A DNA stretch of 51,042 nucleotides from Saprospiraceae bacterium UBA7328 (GCA_002471345.1 DKPS01000151.1:1-51042), one strand, 5' to 3'; positions 24,514 through 33,912 are shown, counted from the first letter of the stretch. Notes: generated from the sequence alone by a model not told the origin. Made by a program: numbers and translations.

Positions 24514-26730
24514 ATGAAACCTCATTGGATTACTAAGATTTTTTTCTTTTTAGTATTACTTCTTGTTTCTGAAGTAAATGCACAACATTCTGTTGCACGA
24601 CAATGGAATGAAGCTACTCTAGACGCTATCAGAAATGATTTTGCAAGACCTACAGTACATGCTCGAAACCTCTTTCATATCTCTATTGCTATGTATGAAT
24701 GTTGGGCTGCGTATGATGAGATAGCAGAGCAATATATGTTAGGTAGAGATATTAATGGATTTAACACTCCTTTTGCTGAAATTCCCGTGCCCGAGGATAT
24801 AAAAAGTGCGCAAGAAGAGGCAATGAGTTTTGCAGCGTTTAGAATAATCTTCCATCGTTATAGAAATTCACCAGGAAGATTTGATATTCTTTTTGATGCT
24901 GATAATTTGATGAAAGAATTAGGATATGATTCTAATATCACAGATACCACTTATCAATCCGGTGTGCCTGCCCATTTAGGTAATTATATTGCTGCTAAGG
25001 TTATAGAATATGGACTCCAGGATGGTGCTAATGAGAGTGAATTTTATGACAATAGGTTTTATGAGCCTGTGAACCCTCCAATGTTTATTCAGGGCAATGG
25101 TAACCCCGATATTGTTGACCTCAATCGATGGCAACCATTATCACTTAGTGTTTTTATAGATCAAAGTGGTAATGAAATTATTGGTAACACTCCTGAATTT
25201 TTGGGCCCTGAATGGGGTGCAGTCGCGCCGTTTGCCTTAAAGGGTGAACAATTGACTGAATATGAGCGAGATGGTTTTACCTACAATGTATATTTTGATC
25301 CAGGTGCTCCAGTACTTCTAAGTGATGAAGGAACTGATCCATCATCAGAGGCATATAAATGGGGTAATAGTCTTGTGAGTATTTGGGGATCACATCTTGA
25401 TCCTGAAGACGGTGCGATGATTGATATATCTCCAGGATCTATTGGGAATTTTAATATTGACAATTTTCCTACTTCTTTTGAAGATTATGATTCTTTTTAC
25501 AATTTCACAGAAGGGGGTGATGCCAGTGAAGGGCATAATAGTAATCCTAAGACTGGAGAGCCATATGAACCGAATGTTGTAAAAAGAGCAGACTATGCCC
25601 GTGTTTTGGCAGAATTCTGGGCAGATGGCCCTGATTCAGAGACTCCACCAGGACATTGGTTTACTATTCACAATACAATAACTGATCATCCCGATTTCGA
25701 AAGAAAGTTTCAAGGAGAAGGAGAATTATTAGATACATTAGAATGGGATGTCAAGCTGTACCTGACTCTAGGGGGAGCTATGCACGATTGTGCAATTGCA
25801 GCTTGGGGAATAAAAGGATGGTATGACTATATCAGACCTGTATCAGCGATAAGGGGAATAGCGGAATTAGGACAAAGTTCTGATGAAAATGCACCTAATT
25901 ATAATCCGAGAGGATTAAAACTCATTGAAGGATTTATAGAACAAGTGTCAGAAAGTGACACCCTTGCTGGTGATAGCCTGGAGCATGTAGGAAAGATTAA
26001 ATTGTATTCTTGGAAAGGCCCAGACTATATAGAGAACCCTTCAATTGATGTAGCTGGTGTAGATTGGATACTTGCTGAAAACTGGTGGCCATATCAGAGA
26101 CCTACTTTTGTTACCCCTCCTTTTGCAGGATATGTTTCAGGGCATTCTACTTTTTCAAGAGCTGCTGCTGAAGTATTGACCATCTTTACAGGAGATCCGT
26201 TCTTCCCTGGTGGAATTGGGGAATTCATTGCTGAAAAAAATAGATTTTTAGTTTTTGAAGAAGGTCCTTCAGAAGATGTAAAATTGCAATGGGCAACCTA
26301 CAGAGATGCCTCTGACCAAACCAGTCTTTCTCGAATATGGGGTGGTATTCATCCACCAATTGATGATATACCTGGCAGGATAATAGGAGAAAAGATAGGA
26401 ATTCAAAGTTTTAATAAAGCAAAGCGCTACTTTGATGGGACGGTTGTATCTACTAATGAAGTGGAAATAGACCAATCTCAAATATTAAGTGTAACTCCGA
26501 ATCCGGTTCAAAAGGGAATGGGTTTTTCTGTGAATTATAGTTCCGAATATCGAAAAGTGAAGTTAGAATTGTTGGACATTATGGGCAGACGAGTCTATAG
26601 TCATGATCTTAATAATGAAGAGCTAGAACATGGGCAATTTACTATTCCAACGCATTTACAGAGTGGGATATATGTGCTATCTGTAAAATCTGGCAATAAG
26701 ATTGCTACTAGAAAGATAGAAGTGTATTAA
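24514..26730 (+). CDS. Secreted vanadium-dependent haloperoxidase / PAP2-type protein with T9SS type A domain
   Basis: A 738-aa protein with a signal peptide (MKPHWITKIFFFLVLLL, cleavage after VNA). The vanadate/phosphate-site motif is complete: K-G-W-Y-D-Y-I-R-P (K-x6-RP), then GYVSGHS (the PSGH element), then S-R-I-W-G-G-I-H-P-P-I-D (SR-x5-H-x3-D). This site is shared by vanadium haloperoxidases and PAP2 phosphatases; the length and large N-terminal helical domain match the bacterial haloperoxidase-related group. Halide oxidation is not guaranteed. The last about 80 residues (TPNPVQKG, LELLDIMGRRVYS, LQSGIYVLSVKSG) are a T9SS type A sorting domain, so the protein is exported and attached to the surface or released. 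The next gene starts 3 bp after the stop. Confidence 0.9.
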   Translation: MKPHWITKIFFFLVLLLVSEVNAQHSVARQWNEATLDAIRNDFARPTVHARNLFHISIAMYECWAAYDEIAEQYMLGRDINGFNTPFAEIPVPEDIKSAQEEAMSFAAFRIIFHRYRNSPGRFDILFDADNLMKELGYDSNITDTTYQSGVPAHLGNYIAAKVIEYGLQDGANESEFYDNRFYEPVNPPMFIQGNGNPDIVDLNRWQPLSLSVFIDQSGNEIIGNTPEFLGPEWGAVAPFALKGEQLTEYERDGFTYNVYFDPGAPVLLSDEGTDPSSEAYKWGNSLVSIWGSHLDPEDGAMIDISPGSIGNFNIDNFPTSFEDYDSFYNFTEGGDASEGHNSNPKTGEPYEPNVVKRADYARVLAEFWADGPDSETPPGHWFTIHNTITDHPDFERKFQGEGELLDTLEWDVKLYLTLGGAMHDCAIAAWGIKGWYDYIRPVSAIRGIAELGQSSDENAPNYNPRGLKLIEGFIEQVSESDTLAGDSLEHVGKIKLYSWKGPDYIENPSIDVAGVDWILAENWWPYQRPTFVTPPFAGYVSGHSTFSRAAAEVLTIFTGDPFFPGGIGEFIAEKNRFLVFEEGPSEDVKLQWATYRDASDQTSLSRIWGGIHPPIDDIPGRIIGEKIGIQSFNKAKRYFDGTVVSTNEVEIDQSQILSVTPNPVQKGMGFSVNYSSEYRKVKLELLDIMGRRVYSHDLNNEELEHGQFTIPTHLQSGIYVLSVKSGNKIATRKIEVY

Positions 26731-26733
26731 TGA

Positions 26734-28413
26734 ATGACAAATAAAGGACCTTCTAGAGCACAAATATCTCGAGCTGCCATCCAAAGGCTCTATATTGCTA
26801 TGAGACACCTCTTCATAAGAGGCCATTACAAACCTTTAGGTACTTCAGGGGAAGCTATGATGGAAGCAATGCTAGCTCTCAAGCCTGAAATCTATGGATC
26901 AATTGCGGATAAAGAAAAGGTAGAAATTGGAGGATTATTATACGTATTCCAAAGATTGCCTGTAGGAATCGAGCAATGTAGATTTATAAAACTAATAGCT
27001 AAAGAAGGGCTGGAGACTTCAGATTTTAAGCCAATAGTCCCAGCAAAAAGAAGAAGAAATTGCTATCGTATAGATGAAGAGCAAATGTACATTGAAATGA
27101 CACGAGGCAAGAGCGATATCTATGATGTTCTCACTCACTTGACATTTCTATATATCGAAGCAGAAAAGATCAGAAGTAATGGAATGGATAGTAAAAACAG
27201 ACCCAACAGGTCGTGGCTGCAATTGCAACAAATTATTCAAAAAATTCAGTCGAAAAAGAAATTTGATCACGAAGTAGCTACTACATATTTAAGTGTTCTG
27301 TTAGGAAGAAATTTTAATGAAACATTATCTGCAGTAAAGGATTTTGATAAAAGTGAAGGTGTTAATTCTCTTTTTGAATTGGTATATGGACTAGGTAAGA
27401 AGAGCTTCGAAGAGTTTTTTGATAAAAATGATAGAGAAATTAGCTTTTCATCAAGCTTAAGGGAGAGATTAGGACATCATATTTATGGAGAATTATGGGC
27501 AAATAATATTAAAAGTGTATTACATGAGCACGGATGGTTAGAGAGTGACATTCATGTGATAAGTGCTAATATGCATAGTGTCCTCAATACGCTTTTTGCA
27601 AAGGCAGCTCTTGGTAAAAGGTATGTCAATAAATCTTTAGAAGAAGTTGCAACAGTTTTGAGTTCTGCATCTTCAGACAAATTGCAGAACACTATTCTTA
27701 AATACGCCAAGTCACATGGACTTGAACAATTGGAAGATGCTTCAGGAGCAAATATATCCGTTCAAATAATAGATTGTGGATCAATAGATAATCAACTGCT
27801 TCCTCAAGAAGTAAAATCAAATAGTGATTCATCAAAACATAAAGTCATCATTGTGATGGATTATGCTTTTGGCGAACAAGCCTACGAAGTAATGGATGAA
27901 TTGCTTAAACCATATGAACAAAATGACGACCGTCTTTCGATTAATGTGGTCTCTGTAAGCATTATGGGAAAAGCAGGAATCTTAGAAGGAGGAAAAGGTG
28001 ACATCATGATTCCTACGGCTCATATATTTGAAGGTTCAGCTGATAATTATCCAATTGATAACAAATTAGATTCTAAGGATTTCGAAAATCAAGGCCTTGG
28101 TGTATACGAAGGGCCTATGATTACAGTACTTGGAACATCTCTTCAAAACAAAGACATTTTGAGATATTTTCTAAAATCCTCGTGGAAAGCAGTAGGGTTA
28201 GAAATGGAAGGGGCTCATTATCAAAAAGCCATTCAGGCTGCGTCCAAAATCAGAAAAAGTGTATCTGAAAACATTGAACTTTCTTATGCTTATTATGCAT
28301 CTGATAATCCTTTGGAAACTGGAAGCACTTTGGCATCAGGAAGCCTTGGAGCAGATGGTGTAAAACCAACTTATATGATCACGTCCAAGATCCTCTCTAA
28401 CATACTGTCCTAA
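26734..28413 (+). CDS. Uncharacterised protein with nucleosidase/phosphorylase-like C-terminal half (probably DUF6909)
   Basis: A 559-aa cytoplasmic protein without signal or membrane segment. The first about 330 residues are mostly helical and match no enzyme I can name. From about residue 370 the sequence follows the purine nucleoside phosphorylase/AMP nucleosidase fold: SVSIMGKAGILEGGKGDIMIPTA, then GLEMEGAH (E492 in the place of the nucleoside-binding Glu) and YYASDNPLE (D524 in the place of the catalytic Asp). I recall a Bacteroidota family of this length called DUF6909 but cannot confirm it. It starts 3 bp after the haloperoxidase-like gene and is likely co-transcribed, an odd pairing of exported and cytoplasmic proteins. 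Activity on a nucleoside or nucleotide is a guess from the C-terminal motifs. Confidence 0.7.
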   Translation: MTNKGPSRAQISRAAIQRLYIAMRHLFIRGHYKPLGTSGEAMMEAMLALKPEIYGSIADKEKVEIGGLLYVFQRLPVGIEQCRFIKLIAKEGLETSDFKPIVPAKRRRNCYRIDEEQMYIEMTRGKSDIYDVLTHLTFLYIEAEKIRSNGMDSKNRPNRSWLQLQQIIQKIQSKKKFDHEVATTYLSVLLGRNFNETLSAVKDFDKSEGVNSLFELVYGLGKKSFEEFFDKNDREISFSSSLRERLGHHIYGELWANNIKSVLHEHGWLESDIHVISANMHSVLNTLFAKAALGKRYVNKSLEEVATVLSSASSDKLQNTILKYAKSHGLEQLEDASGANISVQIIDCGSIDNQLLPQEVKSNSDSSKHKVIIVMDYAFGEQAYEVMDELLKPYEQNDDRLSINVVSVSIMGKAGILEGGKGDIMIPTAHIFEGSADNYPIDNKLDSKDFENQGLGVYEGPMITVLGTSLQNKDILRYFLKSSWKAVGLEMEGAHYQKAIQAASKIRKSVSENIELSYAYYASDNPLETGSTLASGSLGADGVKPTYMITSKILSNILS

Positions 28414-28758
28414 AAGATCAAATAATCCGCTTAATTATAATGCCTTCGTTTTCACAATAATTAATGGATTTAGGAATCAATTCCTTGGTCTATTGACTCA
28501 TATTGTGACTTTCATCCTCTTTACTACGTCTTATAAATGGTAAAACAAGATGCCAACTACTAAGTTCGGCATTTGCTTTTGTCAATTAGTCTACATTGGA
28601 ATTGTAGTGGAGACATTCATCAAAGCAAAATTATTTTCTGCAAAGGTGATGAATCTGTTTCCAAAACAGAGTCTAAATAGCGGCCACATTGATTTCTAAT
28701 TGACCCCAAATTACCAACCTGACTTCAGGACTTATAAAACGATTAAATCTGGTTGATT
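28414..28758 (+). other. Long intergenic region with nested inverted repeats
   Basis: No credible gene lies in this gap of about 345 bp. It contains TCACAATA (28452-28459) pairing with TATTGTGA (28501-28508), enclosing a tight palindrome AGGAATCAATTCCT (28472-28485), and a short hairpin ATGCC/GGCAT around 28550-28573 followed by a T-rich stretch. This could be a leader or terminator region or a small structured RNA. An open frame of 49 codons (28550-28699) exists but shows nothing coding-like. Confidence 0.3.
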
Positions 28759-31700
28759 ATGAAATTAAGAAAATTTAAAAGGGGAGATAACTTCTTCTTC
28801 CAAATGCTCAATGATGCAAGTGAGGTAATTCTAGAAAGCCAAGCCTATACTAGTAAAGATGACCGAGACAAAGGCATCGAATCAGTTAAAGTAAATATCA
28901 AAAATACAGATCGTTACAAAGCGATGACTGAAGGAGATAAACACTTCTTTATTCTCCGTGCGGGAAATAACCAAGAGGTTGCCAGATCTGTGAGATACGA
29001 CTCTAATGCAGATATGAAGAGTGCCATCTCATATGTACAAGGTGAATCATCAGATGAAGGAGAATATTCTACTGATGGAGTTACCGATGATTACAAGCCC
29101 ATTGCATATTATGAAGAGAGATCAAAGGGTGTCAAAGACGGTTTTGTCAAATTCTATGCGGATGGAGAATCTTACTTTTCCTATAAGATTGATGGAGTAG
29201 TATACATGATCAGCGAAGGCTACAAGTCAGAATCGTCAAGGGATAATGGAATTGCTTCCGTCAAAAAGAATATGGTGATAGATGAGAGGTATGAATTTAA
29301 ACAACATGAAAACGGATCATACTATTTCAACCTAAAAGCTGGTAATCATCAAGAGATTGCAACGAGTAGATGGTTAGACGATGAAGGCCTTAGAGCTTGG
29401 GTAGTTGGAAAGCTAAATGGAAAAGGAGGGGGAACAGATCCGGGAGGAACAAATGCTAAACCAGCACCTAAAAAGAAACGTAAAAAGAGAGATAAGAAAC
29501 CGAAAGTAGAAAAGGTAATAGTATCTACAGGGTCATACCCTTGTAATGACATCACTTATCAAGTATTCAAAAGTGGTAATGATAAATTTTATTTTACTTA
29601 CCGTGATGCAAATGAAAAAGCGATACTAATTAGTAACAACATCAGAGGCTTTAATTCTGAGGCAGATATCAACCCTATCCTTGCTGCAATAGCTGCTAAT
29701 GGATCTAAAGCAGATCGTTTTGAGGTAAAAACTACCGTAAATGATAAGTTTTACTACTATCTCAAAAATGATGAAGGTAAGAACATAGGAAAAAGTTTCT
29801 TTTTTGATACGCAAGAAGAAATGAAGGCCACAATGAAATTATTTGATTGTGGATTGGCCGTAAGTGGTGGTGTTTCTAAAGTTGCTGCTGTGGCATCACA
29901 TTCTGCTGCTGTTTCTAAATCAGAAAAAGTAGAAGACGATTATCTAGCCTGTAAAGTATATCAGTCACACATAAGTGATAAACATTCAAAGCATAAAGAC
30001 TTTGTTGTATTCACTGAAGGCGATGAACACTACTTTGCATGGGTCAATGGCAATGATATCGTAATGAGATCAGAAGGCTATACAACAGAGAAAGCAAGAG
30101 AGAATGGGATTGAGTCTGTGATAAAGAATAGAGAGATTGAGAAAAGATTTTCTGTGGACAAGAAGATGGGTTATTTCTTTACTGTACTCAAAGCAGGCAA
30201 TCATCAAGAGATAGCAAGAAGTTGCCCTGAAAAGGACAGAGAACGGGCTATGTTTTGGTTCCCAAGTTCAATAAAGAAAAGAAACGAAAAAGTCGAAGCT
30301 GCAGCAGTTGCTACAGCAAAACCAGAAAAGAGAGAGGATGATTATTTGCATTGCAGCTATTACGAGAAGAAAGAAAGATCTAATAAATATTCGGAATTCA
30401 GTGTTTTTGAAAGAAAAGGCGAATTCTATTTTGCCTTGTTAGATGATAACGGAGAAGTGGTATTGAGAAGTGAAGGGTACAAAAGTGAGAAGGGAAGAGA
30501 AAATGGTATCCAGTCTGTGATTAAGAACAGGGAGATAGAGAAGAGATGGAGCGTAGAAGAAAATAGAGGAGTTTATTTCCATGTCCTTAAAGCGGGTAAT
30601 CACCAGGAAATTGGAAGAAGTTGTCCTATGAAAGATAAGCCCAAAGTGGCATTTATGTGGGGTTCTTGGGCAGCGGGTGTTGCTGCTGCGACGGCCATTG
30701 CAGCTACACCTAAAGCAAAGTCTACTATTACAAAGCCAAAAGATAAAGAAGATGATTATTTAGCTTGTAAAGAATATGAAGGGAAACCTGTAAATGACAA
30801 GCAAAATAACGTTGCACTATTTAAACATGGAGGTGATGGTCAATACTACTTTGCATTATATAATGAAAGCCAGGATGTAAAACTAAGAAGTGAAGGCTTC
30901 GAATCCGCTCAAGAAAGAGATGAAGAGCTTTCTGGAGTGTTGAAATACCATGAAAATAAGGATATGTATAAACGTATCATTCGTGGTAAGTACTACATGG
31001 ATGTTCTTTATGATAAAAATGGTAGAGAGGTGGGGCGTTCTTGTCTTAAAACTGAAAAGAAAGCAGTCCCCCTTGTTGCAGCTGGGACTGCGGTGGCTGC
31101 AGCTACTGGTGTAGCTGCTACACCAAAGAATAAAATTGTAGCCAGTGCAGTAGAAGCGGCCCTAGTGGTAGAAGAAACCTCTGGGGGGGGATTCAAATGG
31201 TGGTGGTTATTATTGCCTCTAATTCTTCTTCTAGGATGGTTTCTTTGTAATAAGTGTCAAACGGAGGGCTCTATGGCAGAAAAATCTAAGGTGGAATTGA
31301 ATGAAAATTCTCAGGAAGAAAAGGTTGCTGGTTTAGAGGAATCTGGAGTTGAGTCTAATGCAAGATCTCAGGAAGAAAAGGTTACTGGTTTAGAGGAATC
31401 TGATGTAGAGTCAAATACAAGGTCTCAGGGAGAAAAAGATGATGCAGTAGAAGAACATAAAAAAGTGGTCGCTGGAGAAGATACAACCTCTGCTGCAGGG
31501 TGTCAATGTGAATCTAGAAATATTTCAATATTCAATGTGCCATCTAGCGAGGCTATAAGTGTTGATAGATTAGGCACTTTACCAGAATTTGGAGACTCAC
31601 ATGGATTGACTCCGTCACAGTTCTACAGCAAGTTATCAGATAGATATAGAAGCAATAATGTAGATAGAGCGTATTTGGACTATGTATTTAGATCTATGGG

Positions 31701-31923
31701 ATATCCTAATGGATTCAGTTCAGCTAATGCCTCATTGTTCTCTAATGTGACTTTAGATAGAGGTCAGAGCGGGTTACTTGGATTTGGAACTTATCATGGG
31801 TTTGCTCATCATGCTTTGAATACCTCAGAAAGGGATAGACGAGCATTCCTTATCCAGTCTGCAAATGGATGTGACGTACACTTTATGAAGACATGTGGAA
31901 ACTACATGTTCTTTTGTGAATAA
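28759..31923 (+). CDS. Giant DUF1508/YegP-repeat membrane protein with novel C-terminal domain
   Basis: A 1054-aa protein starting at the ATG at 28759 (a TTG two codons upstream is less likely). It contains six YegP-like double modules, the DUF1508 fold, recognised by repeated Y-F-x-L, SEGYKSE-x-x-x-x-NGI-x-SVKKN and AGNHQEIA/GRS (nucleotides about 28759-29070, 29080-29440, 29530-29860, 29930-30280, 30330-30680, 30750-31060). Modules 4-6 each begin with EDDYL-x-C. Ala/Lys-rich linkers separate them. A single membrane segment follows (WWWLLLPLILLLGWFL, about residues 813-830), then an acidic 19-aa repeat stalk (31309-31440), and a C-terminal domain of about 135 residues (from about 31500) with several Cys, not recognised. 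There is no N-terminal signal peptide, so topology is uncertain. DUF1508 function is unknown. Confidence 0.85.
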   Translation: MKLRKFKRGDNFFFQMLNDASEVILESQAYTSKDDRDKGIESVKVNIKNTDRYKAMTEGDKHFFILRAGNNQEVARSVRYDSNADMKSAISYVQGESSDEGEYSTDGVTDDYKPIAYYEERSKGVKDGFVKFYADGESYFSYKIDGVVYMISEGYKSESSRDNGIASVKKNMVIDERYEFKQHENGSYYFNLKAGNHQEIATSRWLDDEGLRAWVVGKLNGKGGGTDPGGTNAKPAPKKKRKKRDKKPKVEKVIVSTGSYPCNDITYQVFKSGNDKFYFTYRDANEKAILISNNIRGFNSEADINPILAAIAANGSKADRFEVKTTVNDKFYYYLKNDEGKNIGKSFFFDTQEEMKATMKLFDCGLAVSGGVSKVAAVASHSAAVSKSEKVEDDYLACKVYQSHISDKHSKHKDFVVFTEGDEHYFAWVNGNDIVMRSEGYTTEKARENGIESVIKNREIEKRFSVDKKMGYFFTVLKAGNHQEIARSCPEKDRERAMFWFPSSIKKRNEKVEAAAVATAKPEKREDDYLHCSYYEKKERSNKYSEFSVFERKGEFYFALLDDNGEVVLRSEGYKSEKGRENGIQSVIKNREIEKRWSVEENRGVYFHVLKAGNHQEIGRSCPMKDKPKVAFMWGSWAAGVAAATAIAATPKAKSTITKPKDKEDDYLACKEYEGKPVNDKQNNVALFKHGGDGQYYFALYNESQDVKLRSEGFESAQERDEELSGVLKYHENKDMYKRIIRGKYYMDVLYDKNGREVGRSCLKTEKKAVPLVAAGTAVAAATGVAATPKNKIVASAVEAALVVEETSGGGFKWWWLLLPLILLLGWFLCNKCQTEGSMAEKSKVELNENSQEEKVAGLEESGVESNARSQEEKVTGLEESDVESNTRSQGEKDDAVEEHKKVVAGEDTTSAAGCQCESRNISIFNVPSSEAISVDRLGTLPEFGDSHGLTPSQFYSKLSDRYRSNNVDRAYLDYVFRSMGYPNGFSSANASLFSNVTLDRGQSGLLGFGTYHGFAHHALNTSERDRRAFLIQSANGCDVHFMKTCGNYMFFCE
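31309..31440 (+). repeat. 57-bp tandem repeat coding an acidic stalk
   Basis: The element TCTCAGGAAGAAAAGG recurs at 31309 and 31366, with a diverged copy at 31423, a period of 57 bp (19 codons). Each unit reads SQEEKV-x-GLEES-x-VESN. It lies between the membrane segment and the C-terminal domain of the DUF1508 protein. Confidence 0.85.
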
Positions 31924-31950
31924 ATACTTAATCAAGTATTGATAATACTG

Positions 31951-31984
31951 AAGGGCGGCTTACATTGTAGGTTGCCCTTTTGTT
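31951..31984 (+). terminator. Terminator after the DUF1508 protein gene
   Basis: AAGGGCGGC (31951-31959) pairs with GTTGCCCTT (31971-31979) with two G-T pairs, followed by a T-rich tail to 31984. A perfect AATACTT/AAGTATT hairpin (31923-31940) lies just before it, overlapping the stop codon's last base. Confidence 0.65.
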
Positions 31985-32017
31985 ATAAAAGAAGTAATTA
32001 GGAGGATGTATCACAAA

Positions 32018-33193
32018 TTAGATCAATCTTGAAGCAGACAGTACATCACATAATTTATCTCCTCTGTTGTTTAACCCTTCCAATGCTACTAATCCAGGTT
32101 GTTTCCCTATTTCAATTGACCCCAGTTGATCATATCCTAGTGCCTCTGCACTATTGTAAGATGACCATCTAATTAATGTTTCGGTATCTAAGAAAGATTG
32201 AAAACGTTGAATAGTTTTTATCTCTTCCAGAATGGAAAGTTGCCAATTAGAAGAAAGACTATCGGTACCTACACCCATTTTTGCATTTGAGTCGATGAAA
32301 GTTTGATAATTAGGCAATTGGTTTTCAATAAAGAGATTTGCATTTGGGCAAGTAATCCAATAAGTCTTATCATTCCAGTTTTGGGCAGCCTCAATGTCTC
32401 TTTTATCGCAAATCGTGTTATGAATGAATAAAGTCTTTAGATCAGAATCCATATGAGTAAGGGCATAGTCAATAGATGGCATCCCTGTTGCTTGAAATTG
32501 AGATAAATCCATTCCGAATCCATCATAAAAGTCTATGAGATCTCCTTTTTTGTTGATAAAAAATTGATTTTCATGTGGTGTTTCTTGATTGTGAATGCTT
32601 ACAGTCTTTTGATCATTGTTCTGATCATTTATTAGATTAAATAAGTTTTTTGAAACTGAATATGGTGCATGTGGAACACAGCTTCTCTTATTTTGGCCTT
32701 TCGTACTTTGATTATTATAGACTTCTAAATATTGATCAAGAGTATTTTGCGCTTCATCTTCTTGCAAGAAATCAAACATTTCTACGAATGTGTAGTAGCT
32801 TATTTTGCTAGAATCTTTAGTTGCGGCTGTATCTAACTTATTAGAAATATCTCCTACGGCCACAATTCCATTTTGATACATTTCTTCATCTGCATTTTTT
32901 ATAGCTTGTTGTATTTCTAATTCAGGAGAATCTCGGAGAGTCACCACAGAACGGATGAAAGGTATCAAGCCTGTACCTGTTGGCAATTTTCCTCTGAAAT
33001 GAGATAACTCTAAATGACAATGTGCATTTACAAAACCAGGAACAATTGCCCCTTTTATTTCCATCACATCAGCAGTGACATTTGATTTATCTGTGATGTC
33101 TAAAATTGTACCATCATTATCTGTGACAATAACCTTTTTAGTAAGAGGCTTGCCAATATTTGTGAAAATTAATTCAGCCGAGAAGTATAGCAT
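32018..33193 (-). CDS. Amidohydrolase family metal-dependent deaminase/hydrolase
   Basis: A 391-aa TIM-barrel amidohydrolase. VPGFVNAHCHLELS gives the HxH metal ligands (His58, His60); SIHNQETPHENQF and FIHNTICD supply the next His ligands, and GTDSLSSN the catalytic Asp. The LELS after HxH and GTDS with SN are features of the cytosine/aminofutalosine/adenosine-type deaminase branch. In Bacteroidota a related protein, MqnX-type aminofutalosine deaminase, acts in menaquinone synthesis; that is one candidate but not shown. It probably binds a divalent metal in the cytoplasm. A strong minus-strand terminator lies upstream between it and the thioredoxin gene, so it has its own promoter. Confidence 0.85.
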   Translation of the reverse strand: MLYFSAELIFTNIGKPLTKKVIVTDNDGTILDITDKSNVTADVMEIKGAIVPGFVNAHCHLELSHFRGKLPTGTGLIPFIRSVVTLRDSPELEIQQAIKNADEEMYQNGIVAVGDISNKLDTAATKDSSKISYYTFVEMFDFLQEDEAQNTLDQYLEVYNNQSTKGQNKRSCVPHAPYSVSKNLFNLINDQNNDQKTVSIHNQETPHENQFFINKKGDLIDFYDGFGMDLSQFQATGMPSIDYALTHMDSDLKTLFIHNTICDKRDIEAAQNWNDKTYWITCPNANLFIENQLPNYQTFIDSNAKMGVGTDSLSSNWQLSILEEIKTIQRFQSFLDTETLIRWSSYNSAEALGYDQLGSIEIGKQPGLVALEGLNNRGDKLCDVLSASRLI

Positions 33194-33202
33194 AAATGAT
33201 CT

Positions 33203-33253
33203 TTAAATAAAAAAGTGATTTGAGATCCAAATAGTGGAATTCTCAAATCACTT
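33203..33253 (-). terminator. Minus-strand terminator after the TlpA-like gene
   Basis: AAGTGATTTGAGA (33213-33225) and TCTCAAATCACTT (33241-33253) form a perfect 13-bp stem with a 15-nt loop. On the minus strand it is followed by a T-run (plus-strand A-run 33207-33214), ending the thioredoxin transcript. Confidence 0.88.
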
Positions 33254-33297
33254 CCAAGTTAATAGTGACTTAATATATTTTTGTCTTGTAGGAAGGC

Positions 33298-33795
33298 TTA
33301 TTTTCCTCCTTCTGTCATCGCAGCTATCTTTTTCTCGAGTTGCTCCTCATATCCTCTAAAATACCCTTGTTGCACAGATTTTACTTTTCCACTACCATCT
33401 ACAAGAATAGAGTAGGGGATACCCCTGATTCCTAAAGCGTCTATCAATTCTTTCTTATTGTCATGTAAGAATGTGAATTCCCATCCATTTTTATCGAACA
33501 TCGCTTTTGCATTCTTAAGCATAGGAGGTATATCTACACTTGCAGCGACTATCTCTAAATCATATTTTTCTTTCCAATCGTCGTATACTTTATCCAGGGC
33601 TGATAGCTCCATTCTACATGGTCCGCACCAAGTTGCCCATAGACTTATCAATTTCGGTTTGCCGTTTTGGGTGTATTCTTGGATTTCTACGGCTTCTCCA
33701 TCTTTTGTATTGAGATTAGCTTTTGGAACTTCTTTTATTTGACCAAAAAGAGTGACACTAACAAGAAGGAATAATGCAGAGATAAAAAACTTCAT
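33298..33795 (-). CDS. TlpA-like exported thioredoxin-fold protein
   Basis: A 165-aa protein with a signal peptide (MKFFISALFLLVSVTLFGQ). The redox motif LWATWCGPCR places Cys57 and Cys60 in a CGPC motif, and RGIPYS holds the cis-Pro. This is the TlpA/ResA-type periplasmic thiol-disulfide oxidoreductase, often used in cytochrome c maturation or periplasmic disulfide reduction. I take the ATG at 33795; the earlier ATG at 33819 adds a charged pre-sequence that spoils the signal peptide. Small c-type cytochrome and PVC dehydrogenase genes occur elsewhere in the window, but no direct link is visible. Confidence 0.9.
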   Translation of the reverse strand: MKFFISALFLLVSVTLFGQIKEVPKANLNTKDGEAVEIQEYTQNGKPKLISLWATWCGPCRMELSALDKVYDDWKEKYDLEIVAASVDIPPMLKNAKAMFDKNGWEFTFLHDNKKELIDALGIRGIPYSILVDGSGKVKSVQQGYFRGYEEQLEKKIAAMTEGGK

Positions 33796-33912
33796 ATTGT
33801 TTTCTTTTTTTAAAGACATAAGAGTAATAGATTATTCCCGGTTGTAGCCTTACTTTAACCTATGATTAACGCCCATTCTTTTATTTATGGTGTATTGATA
33901 TCAAAATGTGGT

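Noticed and set aside
28550..28699. 49-codon open frame upstream of the DUF1508 gene
   Set aside because: No recognisable features, no promoter box, and it overlaps the hairpin at about 28550-28573.
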